A stretch of DNA of 12,799 nt from BPGX01 sp037447455 (GTDB lineage: Bacteria; Bacteroidota; Bacteroidia; B-17B0; Aurantibacillaceae): positions 1 to 12,799 of the forward strand of contig JBBIGQ010000028.1 in assembly GCA_037447455.1 (NCBI GenBank). The letters are read 5' to 3'. The notes under the pieces were generated by a model. It saw nothing but the letters and a program-made list of their open reading frames with translations, was not told the origin of the DNA and made no database searches. The position numbers were made by a program, and so were the translations under genes. Numbering within the stretch: position 1 is the first letter of the stretch; the number at the start of each line of letters is the position of its first letter. Below are positions 1 through 6,214 of the stretch, piece after piece.

Positions 1-745
1 GTGCTTTGTTGTATGTGCCAAGTTCAATGCCCCACTTGTTTTCTCCTTTTGGCTTAAATCTGCTCTGCACTTTATGTTTATCTTCTCCCTGATAGCAATA
101 CAAGTCTGCAATTTCTACCTCTCCAAAGCGGGTAGTAAATATCAGTTCATTATTACTGTTGATATAAGTTTTCTCACTACCCTGCAGTTCAAAAGTTATC
201 TCCGCAGGGTCTGCACCCGGATGCACTATGTAATCGTGTCTAAGGTAACCATTGTCAAAATAATAACGAGCATCTATGCCATTATACACATTTTTTACAA
301 TGGCTTCCTCATACAAACCAACATAAGAAGCGTGTTTGCTTGGGTCGTTACCTATAAAGTAATTGTAATAAGCACTTTGTTTTTCTTTGCCTTCTGCTTC
401 AATCGCAGTGTTATTGCCCGAAAAGTTATACATTACCACATGCCCTGTGCGAGAAAAATCTTCCTTTTCAAACTTATCGGGAATATGCTTGTTGCTGTTG
501 TCGGAGGCAGGCATTTTTTCAAGTCTGTAAAAATCATACGTTACGCCTTTTTTTGTTATCCAGGCATCCAATCCGCCCATTCGGGCAAGATACAACACTT
601 CATCGGGCCATTGTCCTTTGTTTTCAATGAAAAACGGACGATTTACTTTTTCTAATGCTTGCTGGGTTTCATGGTTGTCGTTTTGCCCAATTGCATAACT
701 TGCTGTAATGGCAAGTATCAAGTGAAATAGGGCTAATTTTTTCAT
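1..745 (-). CDS. SBBP-type secreted protein, N-terminal part (runs off the left edge)
   Basis: The minus strand is open from an ATG at 745 to the window edge, giving 248 residues. It starts with a signal peptide (MKKLALFHLILAITASYA, cut likely near AIGQ). Next comes the block PFFIENKGQWPDEVLYLARM, followed by WITKKGVTYDFY. This is the hallmark N-terminal region of large Bacteroidota surface or secreted proteins with SBBP beta-propeller repeats, often exported by type IX secretion. The propeller and any C-terminal sorting domain would lie outside the window. The next in-frame candidate upstream runs into a stop, so 745 is a secure start. A good promoter lies about 25 bases upstream. The family call is from recognition of the N-terminal block; the secretion route is inference. 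It appears to be ordinary chromosomal sequence bordering the accessory array. Confidence 0.85.
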   Translation of the reverse strand, partial: MKKLALFHLILAITASYAIGQNDNHETQQALEKVNRPFFIENKGQWPDEVLYLARMGGLDAWITKKGVTYDFYRLEKMPASDNSNKHIPDKFEKEDFSRTGHVVMYNFSGNNTAIEAEGKEKQSAYYNYFIGNDPSKHASYVGLYEEAIVKNVYNGIDARYYFDNGYLRHDYIVHPGADPAEITFELQGSEKTYINSNNELIFTTRFGEVEIADLYCYQGEDKHKVQSRFKPKGENKWGIELGTYNKA

Positions 746-769
746 CGCATGCTGCGTTTAAAATTTAAG

Positions 770-801
770 CAAAAATAATACTTTTTTTCATTATTGTCAA
801 A
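770..801 (-). promoter_or_regulatory. Bacteroidota-type promoter for the SBBP gene
   Basis: Read on the minus strand, TTTG (798-801), 20 bases, then TATTTTTG (770-777). This fits the Bacteroidota -33/-7 consensus (TTTG, then TAnnTTTG). Transcription would start near 763-765, about 20 bases before the ATG at 745. Confidence 0.65.
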
Positions 802-899
802 AAAAATGAAAAAATTTTTTTCAAACTATATGAATGTGAGTATTTTATATTTTACAAAATTTGCCACTTTCATAAGTAATACCAATTATAAATATAAAA

Positions 900-942
900 T
901 AGTCCATTATAAAATAAATTTTTTTTGTAATATTGTGGACTA
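900..942. repeat. Inverted repeat TAGTCCA / TGGACTA in AT-rich spacer
   Basis: TAGTCCA at 900-906 pairs with TGGACTA at 936-942, with mirrored AT-rich flanks. A second small inverted repeat, AATGCC/GGCATT, follows at 955-982 just beyond the IS1 transposase stop. The rest of 746-983 is very AT-rich and holds no gene I can see. These may be insertion-sequence end remnants or a transcription stop; no function is proven. Confidence 0.35.
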
Positions 943-983
943 AAATATAAATATAATGCCGGCACTTAAAAATTTAGGCATTG

Positions 984-1413
984 CTAATTTAAGATACATT
1001 TGTTGATTTTTTTAAAGAAAAATAAATTTAAACTACAAATCATCATTTCTTTTGACTTTGAGTAGCATTTTCCTTTTCGTTTAAATCTCGCTGAATAATG
1101 CTTTATTACACTATTCAATCCCTCTATCGTATAGGTTTCTGCTTTACTTTGCTTGTGCCTATGATATGGCAGTACCTGCCTATAAGCTTGCCAATAATCT
1201 GTAAAAAAACGTTTTATTTTACACCACTTTAATCGATCATATAGCCGTTCACAAGTCTTTTCGCTTCTGTCTCCGACTTCAAAACCAAGCACTTTTTTTC
1301 TAACCCTATCAATAGCAATCCAGACCCAAATGAAGTTTTTTTACCCCAATAAAACTACAAAGTTCATCCACTTCAGCTATCTCAACCTCTTTTTCTCCCT
1401 TACGTATTAATTC
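984..1413 (-). pseudogene. IS1-family transposase remnant (InsB-like), frameshifted and 5'-truncated
   Basis: Two minus-strand frames together encode the C-terminal catalytic part of an IS1-family DDE transposase. The upstream frame (about 1340-1413) reads EVEIAEVDELCSFIGVKK. The next frame, entered at a run of seven A on the minus strand, gives IWVWIAIDRV and then LGFEVGDRS, TDYWQAY, AETYTIEGLNS and GKCYSKSKEMM. The catalytic D (VDEL), D (TDYW) and E (TIEGLN) can all be assigned. The break at the A run is a one-base shift. The N-terminal zinc-finger part (InsA) is absent because the sequence joins IS3 sequence near 1413-1420, so this copy cannot be functional. IS1 elements do use frameshifting between insA and insB, but this shift lies inside the catalytic domain, so decay is the better reading. 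Confidence 0.8.
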
Positions 1414-1419
1414 AATGCC

Positions 1420-1494
1420 CGGCTAAAAAGGATGTATGCTAATTTGGCCTTAGATTTAGAAGCGGCTCGCCGGGTGATTGAAAAAAAGTTATAA
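1420..1494 (+). pseudogene. IS3-family orfA, C-terminal remnant
   Basis: The reading frame RLKRMYANLALDLEAARR followed by VIEKKL and TAA at 1492-1494 matches the conserved end of IS3-family OrfA, the helix-turn-helix subunit with a leucine-zipper tail. Everything upstream, including the DNA-binding domain, is gone. The stop is preceded by a run of seven A and a G, the kind of slippery sequence IS3 elements use to make the OrfAB fusion. Here orfB lies in the same frame beyond the TAA rather than in the -1 frame, which suggests a small deletion between the two orfs. Confidence 0.65.
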
Positions 1495-1527
1495 AGCCCT
1501 GCCGGCAAAAGCAGGGCTTGCCGCATT

Positions 1528-2307
1528 ATGGGTATCAGCCGCTCGATGTATGAATATCAAAGCAAGAGGGATGATAGTTTGCTGATGGAAGCTATCAAAG
1601 AAAAAGCAGAGAAGCATCCACGAGAGGGGTTTTGGAAATGTTTTATGCGGCTACGCCATGAAGGGATAGTCGTTAACCATAAGCGAGCTTATCGGGTATA
1701 CAAACAGCTGGGATTAAGTTTACGAAGAAAAATGAAAAAGCGTATTCCTGCAAGGGTAAAAGAGCCGTTAGCACAATCACCTCACATAGATCATAGCTGG
1801 AGTATAGATTTTATGAGCGATGCATTGGAAAATGGAAGGCGTTTTCGTAGTTTTAATGTGATGGATGATTACTATCGGGAAGCATTACATATTGAATTAG
1901 ATTATTCGATAAAAAGCAATAAAGTGATATGGGTGCTGAATCATCTGTTGCATCGAAGAAAGAAGCCTAAAAGAATACGCATGGATAATGGTCTGGAATT
2001 TATTGCCAAGATAGTGTTGCAGTGGAGCCAAATGCATCAGATAGAATTTGTGTATATACAACCGGGCAAGCCCACACAAAATGCGTATATCGAACGATTT
2101 AATCGTACCTACAGAGAGCAAGTATTGGATGCTTATCTATTTACAGATTTAAATGAAGTAAGAGAAATCACAGCACAGTGGATGTATGATTACAATTATC
2201 ATAGACCCCATGATGGATTAAAAGGCAAAACACCGATGATGTTGAAATATGGAAAACTCCCCAATGCACAAACCCCAAAAGAGTTTCCCACATTTCAACA
2301 TCAATAG
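1528..2307 (+). CDS. IS3-family transposase OrfB (IS407-like)
   Basis: This 259-residue protein is the catalytic subunit of an IS3-family transposase. The N-terminus (ISRSMYEYQSK, then HPREGFWKCFMRLRHEG and NHKRAYRVYKQLGLSLRRK) is the usual HTH_21 region. The integrase core then shows the DDE triad: D in WSIDFMSDAL, D in RMDNGLEF and E in NAYIERFNRTYRE. It ends with the YNYHRPHDGLKGKTP block. Homology extends upstream of the ATG (ACRIMG just before ISRS), so this protein is normally made as an OrfAB fusion or from an earlier start; only codons after the in-frame TAA at 1492 are available here. The core is intact but OrfA is missing, so activity in cis is doubtful. It lies opposite to the cassette genes on its right. 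Confidence 0.9.
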   Translation: MGISRSMYEYQSKRDDSLLMEAIKEKAEKHPREGFWKCFMRLRHEGIVVNHKRAYRVYKQLGLSLRRKMKKRIPARVKEPLAQSPHIDHSWSIDFMSDALENGRRFRSFNVMDDYYREALHIELDYSIKSNKVIWVLNHLLHRRKKPKRIRMDNGLEFIAKIVLQWSQMHQIEFVYIQPGKPTQNAYIERFNRTYREQVLDAYLFTDLNEVREITAQWMYDYNYHRPHDGLKGKTPMMLKYGKLPNAQTPKEFPTFQHQ

Positions 2308-2384
2308 TAGTAATGGTAAAAATTAAATTTTAGAAATGAATTAAAAAAAGTCTATTTTTGAACTGTACTAAAAATGGAGAGCTT

Positions 2385-2555
2385 ACAAAACAGTGTTCTA
2401 AACTCCCAAATTTCATCAGTCAGTTTTTTGAAAAGTTGTTTGTCATTTGAAAACCTTGCCTTTGTGATATTGTAAATGATTTTATCTCTTACTTTCTCGT
2501 CAAGACTGTCAAGGAACTCTGAAGCTTCTTCTAGAAACTCAACTTTAATTTTGGT
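2385..2555 (-). pseudogene. RelE/HigB-type toxin fragment
   Basis: The minus-strand reading KVEFLEEASEFLDSLDEKV, then YNITKARF, LFKKLTDEIWEFRTLFC matches the first two thirds of RelE/HigB-type mRNA-cleaving toxins (RelE/ParE fold). The expected C-terminal strand (YRLFAFW-like) is replaced from about 2384 by IS3-end sequence that runs to a stop at 2352. No in-frame ATG, GTG or TTG sits just before KIKVEFL; ACC AAA ATT stands where ATG AAA ATT would be expected. The open frame continues upstream to 2792 only because it reads through the palindromic repeat, so that extension is not coding. A HigA-type antitoxin gene, normally directly downstream, is absent. The fragment is a broken toxin-antitoxin unit with its promoter still in place. 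Confidence 0.75.
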
Positions 2556-2579
2556 GTCTGCACTTGTTAAACGTTTCTG

Positions 2580-2610
2580 CAAAGATAAAAGTTTCTTTAT
2601 TAGGAAACAA
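2580..2610 (-). promoter_or_regulatory. Promoter of the broken toxin unit
   Basis: On the minus strand TTG (2608-2610), 20 bases, then TATCTTTG (2580-2587), a good match to the Bacteroidota promoter. It lies between the palindromic repeat and the toxin fragment, about 25 bases from the first toxin codon. Confidence 0.6.
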
Positions 2611-2642
2611 GTTTTTCTGTGGAGTTGTCCTTTTAAACTTAC

Positions 2643-2781
2643 TGCCAACGTTTTCGGGCTTTGCGTTCGGGCGGGTTTCGGAGCAAAAAAACTGTCACCC
2701 TGCACTGAACTTGAATAGAAGTACAAAGCTTCATGATTGCACATCAGTCCGCCTGACGCAAAACCCGTGTTGGCGGCTGTC
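2643..2781. repeat. Cassette-boundary palindrome 1
   Basis: Imperfect palindrome with left arm TGCCAACGTTTTCGGGCTTT followed by a GCGGGTTTCGGAGCAAAA block, and right arm CCGCCTGACGCAAAACCC (2749-2766) ending GTTGGCGGC. The right-arm core is identical over 18 bases to palindrome 2 at 4240-4257. The central loop (about 2690-2745) is longer than in palindrome 2. It lies eight bases after the stop of the PvuII-like nuclease. Confidence 0.75.
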
Positions 2782-2788
2782 GTTCTTT

Positions 2789-3277
2789 TCAACCAGTGTA
2801 AACAATCCTACCATTATCTTTTGCCCAGTTTTCTGAAAAGCCTACATGAGAGATAGAGTTACTGCTCCTGTCCAACTGTCTTTCAGTTTCTGCGACCAAA
2901 ACTTTGGGCTCAATTTCATAAATGACTTTTATTTTAAGAGGATTGTCCTTGTAGAAAATTGCAAAATATATTTTTTGATTTCTCCAAATACGATAGAGAG
3001 ATTTTTCTCTTTCTTCCTTCGGCTCTTTGAACATTCTATCAAGTTGCCCTGAACCGCCAACATAACATGAAAGATATTCGTATTTAATGCTTGGGTCGTT
3101 GGGAGCACACGTATCTGCATCACGCTTAGAGTGAATTAACTCATGTCCTAAAGTTTCAGCGATAATCATTTCTTTAACAAGCCCAGGTTGCAATATATTC
3201 GGAATGCCAATTTTTAAAGCAAGTTCTTGTGCATGAATTACCAACTTGATTATTTTTCGTATGATTTGTTTTTTCAT
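2789..3277 (-). CDS. Putative type II restriction endonuclease, PvuII-like
   Basis: A 162-residue protein whose ATG overlaps the stop of the upstream methyltransferase by four bases, the usual coupling of a restriction-modification pair. Length and layout resemble PvuII (157 residues): HAQELALKIGIPNILQ (15-30) parallels PvuII's N-terminal helix, KRDADTC (51-57) and KYEYLS (65-70) parallel the active-site stretch NDA...YELKS, KIYFAIFY and VIYEIEPK parallel WIFAIY and AIYRLEPK, and NGRIVY closes like HGTKIY. The PvuII comparison is from memory of that sequence. The expected catalytic triad would be D53, E67 and residue 69, but residue 69 is Leu where PvuII has Lys70. The enzyme may use another Lys (K65), be a family variant, or be dead. 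The cleavage site cannot be read from sequence. The gene is directly followed by palindrome 1. Confidence 0.7.
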   Translation of the reverse strand: MKKQIIRKIIKLVIHAQELALKIGIPNILQPGLVKEMIIAETLGHELIHSKRDADTCAPNDPSIKYEYLSCYVGGSGQLDRMFKEPKEEREKSLYRIWRNQKIYFAIFYKDNPLKIKVIYEIEPKVLVAETERQLDRSSNSISHVGFSENWAKDNGRIVYTG

Positions 3278-4065
3278 TTGAACAAACTGTATTCTTTTTC
3301 CAGTTCAATTTTACGAACTCGTTCTTTGGTGATAGCAATGTAGTCGGGGTTCAACTCAAATCCAATAAAGTTTCTTTTTAGTTTTTTACATACGGCAAAT
3401 GTTGTCCCAACTCCTGAAAATGGGTCAAACACTACATCTCCTTCGTTTGAACTGGCTTTTACAATCCGTTCAATTAACTTTTCAGGTTTTTGTATTGTGT
3501 TTAGAAGTTCTCTACCGATAAGTTCTTTAGACTTGTATGTAAGTTGCTTGATGTCGCCCCAAACATCGCCAGGGTTTTTTCCGTCTTCATTAAATTTTGT
3601 TTTACCGAATTGTCCGTTTGTAACTGAAGGAACTCTCTCGCATCGTAAGCGATGTTCAAGTTCAACAAGTTGAGGAACACGAATGTCGTCAAGGTTAAAT
3701 GTCTTTGCTTTTCCTTTTGAGAAATAACAAATCAAATCGTAGTTGTTCGTATAATTCAGTCGTCCTTGCGCAAGTCGGCTTGGTTGATACCAAATAATTT
3801 TTCTGTTTAATGTCAGATAAGGTCGGAAGTCTATGAAGTCAATGCAGTTGTCTTTACCAAAAAGATACAATGCACCACCTGGCTTAAGAACTCTTGAAAA
3901 GAGCTTGATTAGATTAAGGTTGAATGTTTGTATGTCCGTTATCTTGTCCCACTCATTTGTTGTTACTCCGTAAGGACCATCACACACAATCAAATCAACG
4001 CTGTTGTCGTCAAGTTTATGTATAAGTTCAAGGGTATCGCCTTGATAAATTTCGTTTAGTTCCAT
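3274..4065 (-). CDS. DNA methyltransferase (beta-type order), partner of the PvuII-like nuclease
   Basis: A 263-residue S-adenosylmethionine-dependent DNA amino-methyltransferase. The catalytic motif IV comes first (CDGPYG, 28-33), the variable target-recognition region follows, and the SAM-binding motif I is near the C-terminus (DPFSGVGTT, 214-222) with the adjoining FELNPDYIAI block. That order defines the beta class, which contains both N6-adenine and N4-cytosine enzymes. Motif IV reads DGPY instead of the usual DPPY or SPPY; the Asp, second Pro and Tyr are kept. The start ATG at 4065 fits the N-terminus of the family (GDTLELIHKLDDNSVDLI). It protects host DNA from the nuclease encoded next; the four-base overlap means the two are translated together. 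Whether it methylates A or C is not decidable here. Confidence 0.85.
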   Translation of the reverse strand: MELNEIYQGDTLELIHKLDDNSVDLIVCDGPYGVTTNEWDKITDIQTFNLNLIKLFSRVLKPGGALYLFGKDNCIDFIDFRPYLTLNRKIIWYQPSRLAQGRLNYTNNYDLICYFSKGKAKTFNLDDIRVPQLVELEHRLRCERVPSVTNGQFGKTKFNEDGKNPGDVWGDIKQLTYKSKELIGRELLNTIQKPEKLIERIVKASSNEGDVVFDPFSGVGTTFAVCKKLKRNFIGFELNPDYIAITKERVRKIELEKEYSLFK

Positions 4066-4075
4066 ATCACAATTT

Positions 4076-4107
4076 TAAGGATAATTTTTCATTTAGTCAG
4101 TCACAAA
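4076..4107 (-). promoter_or_regulatory. Possible promoter of the first restriction-modification pair
   Basis: On the minus strand TTTG (4104-4107), 20 bases, then TATCCTTA (4076-4083). Spacing is right but the -7 element is only a partial match. It sits 11 bases before the methyltransferase ATG, which would leave almost no leader. Confidence 0.35.
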
Positions 4108-4170
4108 GCCGTGCAAGCTTTTTCACATTCTGTTGATGATGGCACAGACCGCCACTGGTGCGTAACGATT

Positions 4171-4273
4171 GCCGCCAACGGTTTCGGGCTTGGCGTAGTG
4201 GCGGGTTTCGGTGCAAAAAGCTCCAAGTTTGCACGTACCCCGCCTGACGCAAAACCCTTGTTAGCGGTTCGGC
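4171..4273. repeat. Cassette-boundary palindrome 2
   Basis: Left arm GCCGCCAACGGTTTCGGGCT then a GTGGCGGGTTTCGGTGCAAA block, right arm TTTGCACGTACCCCGCC then TGACGCAAAACCC and TTAGCGG. The two arms are imperfect reverse complements and would fold into one long hairpin. Both arms closely match palindrome 1. It begins three bases beyond the stop of the 182-residue gene. Confidence 0.8.
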
Positions 4274-4276
4274 TTT

Positions 4277-4825
4277 CTATTTCGGTCGCCATAATAAGTG
4301 TTCGTTTGTTTTTGAAGTCTTGGTCGCAATGAACTGTGTGAAAAATACTTTTCTACTTTCGTTTGTGTAAGAAACTAAAATTTCAAGTTGTTCTAAGTGT
4401 CCAGGAAAGTGGTTAAGAAATTGACTTGCTTGTCCGCCATTTTTTGAGACTCTGTGCCTTAAAGTATAGTCTAACTCTATTAACTCACCTTCTTTTAGTG
4501 AAACAATTTCGTCTAATTTTTGCAAGTAATCATTTGCTGTCTTTACAATTTTTTCTATTTTAATATTGTAAGCGGTTTTACTAGAATTATTCTTAATTCT
4601 CAATTTGTAGTTCCAGTAAAATTCAAAGTCATAAACAGCATAAGAAATCGGTATTGGTTCTGGGTGGTCTTGTTTATGTGAAATTCCCAATAATTTCTGA
4701 CCGTATAAACTTTCAGGATTGTTAACCAAGTCAATATCAATTCTTGGTCTTGCAAACAAAAAACTTTGTAGAGCAACAAGCTTGCTTACAATTGGTCGTG
4801 TAATAAATGAAACTGGAAAGTCCAT
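4277..4825 (-). CDS. Hypothetical protein, 182 residues
   Basis: I do not recognise this gene. It starts with ATG at 4825, 18 bases after the stop of the 22-residue-repeat gene, and so is probably the second gene of the same transcript. The first 30 residues (FITRPIVSKLVALQSFLFA) are hydrophobic and amphipathic but too broken by charges for a clear membrane helix. The middle (FYWNYKLRIKNNSSKTAYN, then IKIEKIV) has the alternating pattern of an immunoglobulin-like beta-sandwich in which a conserved Asn-rich turn precedes a Tyr-Asn strand. The C-terminus is predicted beta-rich (LEQLEILVSYTNESRKVFF). It could be a shortened relative of a longer membrane-anchored protein. Its stop lies directly next to palindrome 2, which supports its being the last gene of a cassette unit. 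Confidence 0.6.
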   Translation of the reverse strand: MDFPVSFITRPIVSKLVALQSFLFARPRIDIDLVNNPESLYGQKLLGISHKQDHPEPIPISYAVYDFEFYWNYKLRIKNNSSKTAYNIKIEKIVKTANDYLQKLDEIVSLKEGELIELDYTLRHRVSKNGGQASQFLNHFPGHLEQLEILVSYTNESRKVFFTQFIATKTSKTNEHLLWRPK

Positions 4826-4843
4826 ACGGTCAGATAAATTTTG

Positions 4844-5293
4844 TTAGTAAGAGCTTTCGATATATTCCCACTTTTGGTAAAAGTCATTGTATTTGTAATG
4901 CCCTACTTTATTCCCATTTGCATCAAAAACATCGTAACGTTTATAAAAATCATTCCACTTTTTGTATCCAGTTTGATTTCCGTTTGAGTTGTACTTGTCA
5001 GTTCGGTTATACAAATCATTCCTTTTTTCATAATCTTGCAGATTTCCATTTTGGTCGTATGTTTCCTTTCTGTTATAAAAGTCATTTTGCTTTTCATACT
5101 TTACCATGTTACCGTTAGCGTCAAAATACTCAATACGGTTGTAAAAAGTATTTTCTTTTGCATAACCAATCATCCTTCCATAAGAGTCAAAAAACTCTGT
5201 TCTTTGGTAAAAACTGTTATACTTTTGTGATGTCTGTGCTTTAACAGCACTTGTCGTCAACACGATGACGAAGATTAAAATGATTTTTTTCAT
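4844..5293 (-). CDS. Secreted 22-residue-repeat protein (MORN-like or YD-like)
   Basis: A 149-residue protein with an N-terminal signal peptide (MKKIILIFVIVLTTSAVKA, cut likely before Q) followed by five full and one partial copies of a 22-residue unit. The units follow the pattern N-D-F-Y-x-R-x-E-x-F-D-x-N-G-N-x-x-G-Y-x-K, with strongly conserved aromatic, Asp and Gly positions. Such units resemble the beta-hairpin repeats of MORN-2 and YD proteins; I cannot name the family. The open frame continues nine codons upstream to 5320, but the signal peptide begins cleanly at 5293, so I choose that start. The product is expected in the periplasm or on the surface, unlike the cytoplasmic restriction genes nearby. 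A strong promoter lies about 120 bases upstream, leaving a long leader. Confidence 0.75.
   Translation of the reverse strand: MKKIILIFVIVLTTSAVKAQTSQKYNSFYQRTEFFDSYGRMIGYAKENTFYNRIEYFDANGNMVKYEKQNDFYNRKETYDQNGNLQDYEKRNDLYNRTDKYNSNGNQTGYKKWNDFYKRYDVFDANGNKVGHYKYNDFYQKWEYIESSY
4847..5218 (-). repeat. 66-base tandem coding repeat
   Basis: Five full units of 66 bases and a partial sixth, each encoding one 22-residue module of the secreted protein. Codons vary between units while the amino-acid pattern is kept, so these are old duplications under selection for protein sequence rather than a recent DNA expansion. Confidence 0.75.
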
Positions 5294-5353
5294 TTTTTTG
5301 TAATTTAATTTGTCGCCCACTCTGGTCGGTTTTCGGCTGTCCCGTTATTGTCT

Positions 5354-5378
5354 GCGGTCGTGTTTTTAAGCTGACCGC
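5354..5378. repeat. Small inverted repeat in the leader of the repeat-protein gene
   Basis: GCGGTC (5354-5359) pairs with GACCGC (5373-5378) across a 13-base loop. It lies in the predicted leader of the gene starting at 5293. The surroundings (GGTCGGTTTTCGGCTGTCCC ... CCGCTAAC) resemble a shortened, decayed version of the cassette palindromes. Either reading is weak. Confidence 0.35.
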
Positions 5379-5416
5379 TAACTCTCTAATTGACGCAATA
5401 TTTGTCAATTACAATG

Positions 5417-5448
5417 CAAATATACAAAAAAATATTTTACAGTGCAAA
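5417..5448 (-). promoter_or_regulatory. Promoter of the secreted repeat-protein unit
   Basis: On the minus strand TTTG (5445-5448), exactly 20 bases, then TATATTTG (5417-5424): a perfect Bacteroidota promoter. The TTTG of the -33 element is itself part of an upstream TATATTTG, because a stretch containing GTATATTTGCA is repeated 28 bases apart. Transcription would start near 5410 and leave a leader of about 115 bases before 5293. Confidence 0.7.
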
Positions 5449-5461
5449 TATACAGTAAAAA

Positions 5462-5813
5462 AATTTTCAAGTCATTGACTACAAGTGAATTATGTTGATT
5501 TTGAAAATATAGCAATATAAAAAACGCAATACATTTTTTGTGTTGTTACAGATTATTTTTTATACGACAATATTTACAGCAATGCAAAATATGCACTGCA
5601 CTTTTTGTATTGTTATTATCAGGATTGTTGTTTTTGGGCTACAATTTGTCTAAAGGGCTTTTTATATTTTTGATGCTTGCGATAACGCAATGCTTCCGCT
5701 ATAATTATTTCCGATTGATAGGCGTGTTGTTGATTATATTTTATGCCTTGATAGCAGGCTTGCCTACTATAACCAAGAAGTAAGCAAAGTTCGTTAACAC
5801 AACGAGGCTCACT
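5462..5813 (-). pseudogene. IS3-family transposase OrfB, N-terminal remnant
   Basis: From 5813 one frame reads EPRCVNELCLLLGYSRQACY, then YNQQHAYQSEIII and ALRYRKHQKYKK, ending at a stop at 5619-5621. This is the conserved start of IS3-family OrfB (LCxLLGxSRQAYY ... RYRKHQ). Further matches reappear in other frames downstream, for example SLVVNDLKI near 5465-5490, which recalls the LVVNRPNQLW-type block just before the integrase core. The gene is therefore degraded by several frameshifts and its DDE domain is gone. Confidence 0.65.
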
Positions 5814-5827
5814 TTGTTCTACTGTTT

Positions 5828-6148
5828 CTACCGCTTGGCACCAAACTTTTTTCTAATATCAATCTTTAGCTGTTCTTCGGCTATATCTATCATTGCATTG
5901 AGCAATTTATTGTGCAGTTCTGCCTTGCGTAGTGCTGCTTGTAGTTACTTTATCTCTGTAGGCAATTGCACCTCCTGCGCTTGAGGTGTCTTCTCTTTTT
6001 TTGGCTTTCTTCTCATCGGTTTTCCTTGATATTGCGTAACCCACGAATGTATTAATCTATAATCAATACCGTATTTTTCTCCTAGTTTCCTATAACTGAT
6101 TTCTCCTGTTAAATATTCGGCTATTATCACCTCTTTTTCTATTCTTTT
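5828..6148 (-). pseudogene. IS3-family OrfA with an in-frame stop
   Basis: The minus strand reads KRIEKEVIIAEYLTGEISYR, then KLGEKYGIDYRLIHSWV, a helix-turn-helix DNA-binding domain of IS3-family OrfA. After a Lys- and Pro-rich linker a TAA at 5945-5947 interrupts the frame, which then continues LQAALRKAELHNKLLNAMID, IAEEQLKIDIRKKFGAKR to a natural stop at 5828. In intact relatives the interrupted codon would be part of KELQ, so a GAA to TAA change is likely. No start codon precedes KRIEKE, since a TAA is directly upstream. Confidence 0.75.
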
Positions 6149-6214
6149 TTAAGCTGTCCGGAAAAGGTCAAAAGTTGTCAACGGTTGCTGTCGGTTGTGC
6201 GGTCTGTCAGCATT

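Larger units (their letters stand above)
1417..2375 (+). mobile_element. 5'-truncated IS3-family element (IS407-like)
   Basis: The element holds the last codons of orfA and a complete-looking orfB on the plus strand. The left end is lost at the junction with the IS1 remnant near 1413-1420, so no left inverted repeat is visible. The right end is not certain. It must lie between the orfB stop (2307) and the point where the RelE toxin homology begins (about 2385); the stretch CTATTTTTGAACTGTACT is a candidate terminal repeat. Without a left end it is unlikely to move by itself. Confidence 0.7.
5460..6182 (-). mobile_element. Decayed IS3-family element
   Basis: A minus-strand IS3 element of a type different from that at 1.4-2.3 kb. 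It keeps orfA with one nonsense codon and about the first third of orfB with frameshifts; the integrase core is deleted. A likely left terminal repeat is at 6153-6181, read on the minus strand as TTGACAACTTTTGACCTTTT followed by CCGGACAGC. The right end is lost near 5460, where a fresh promoter begins. It sits between palindrome 3 and the promoter of the repeat-protein unit, so it probably inserted into the array. Confidence 0.7.

Noticed and set aside
74..655. Plus-strand open frame of 193 residues
   Set aside because: It is the antisense of the SBBP protein, whose reading frame has a signal peptide, a recognised domain and a promoter; the plus-strand translation has no family features.
2564..2836. 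Plus-strand frames across 2476-2836
   Set aside because: They run through the palindromic repeat and the antisense of the toxin and nuclease genes, and show no protein-like pattern.
4101..4332. Open frames on both strands across 4101-4332
   Set aside because: Both are translations of palindrome 2, which is GC-richer and so open by chance; the similar reading in palindrome 1 (FASGG, FAPKPA) comes from the shared repeat.
5538..5783. Plus-strand hydrophobic 81-residue frame resembling a small membrane protein
   Set aside because: The opposite strand reads the conserved N-terminal part of an IS3-family OrfB (VNELCLLLGYSRQA, LRYRKHQK). The hydrophobic reading is a shadow of that remnant.
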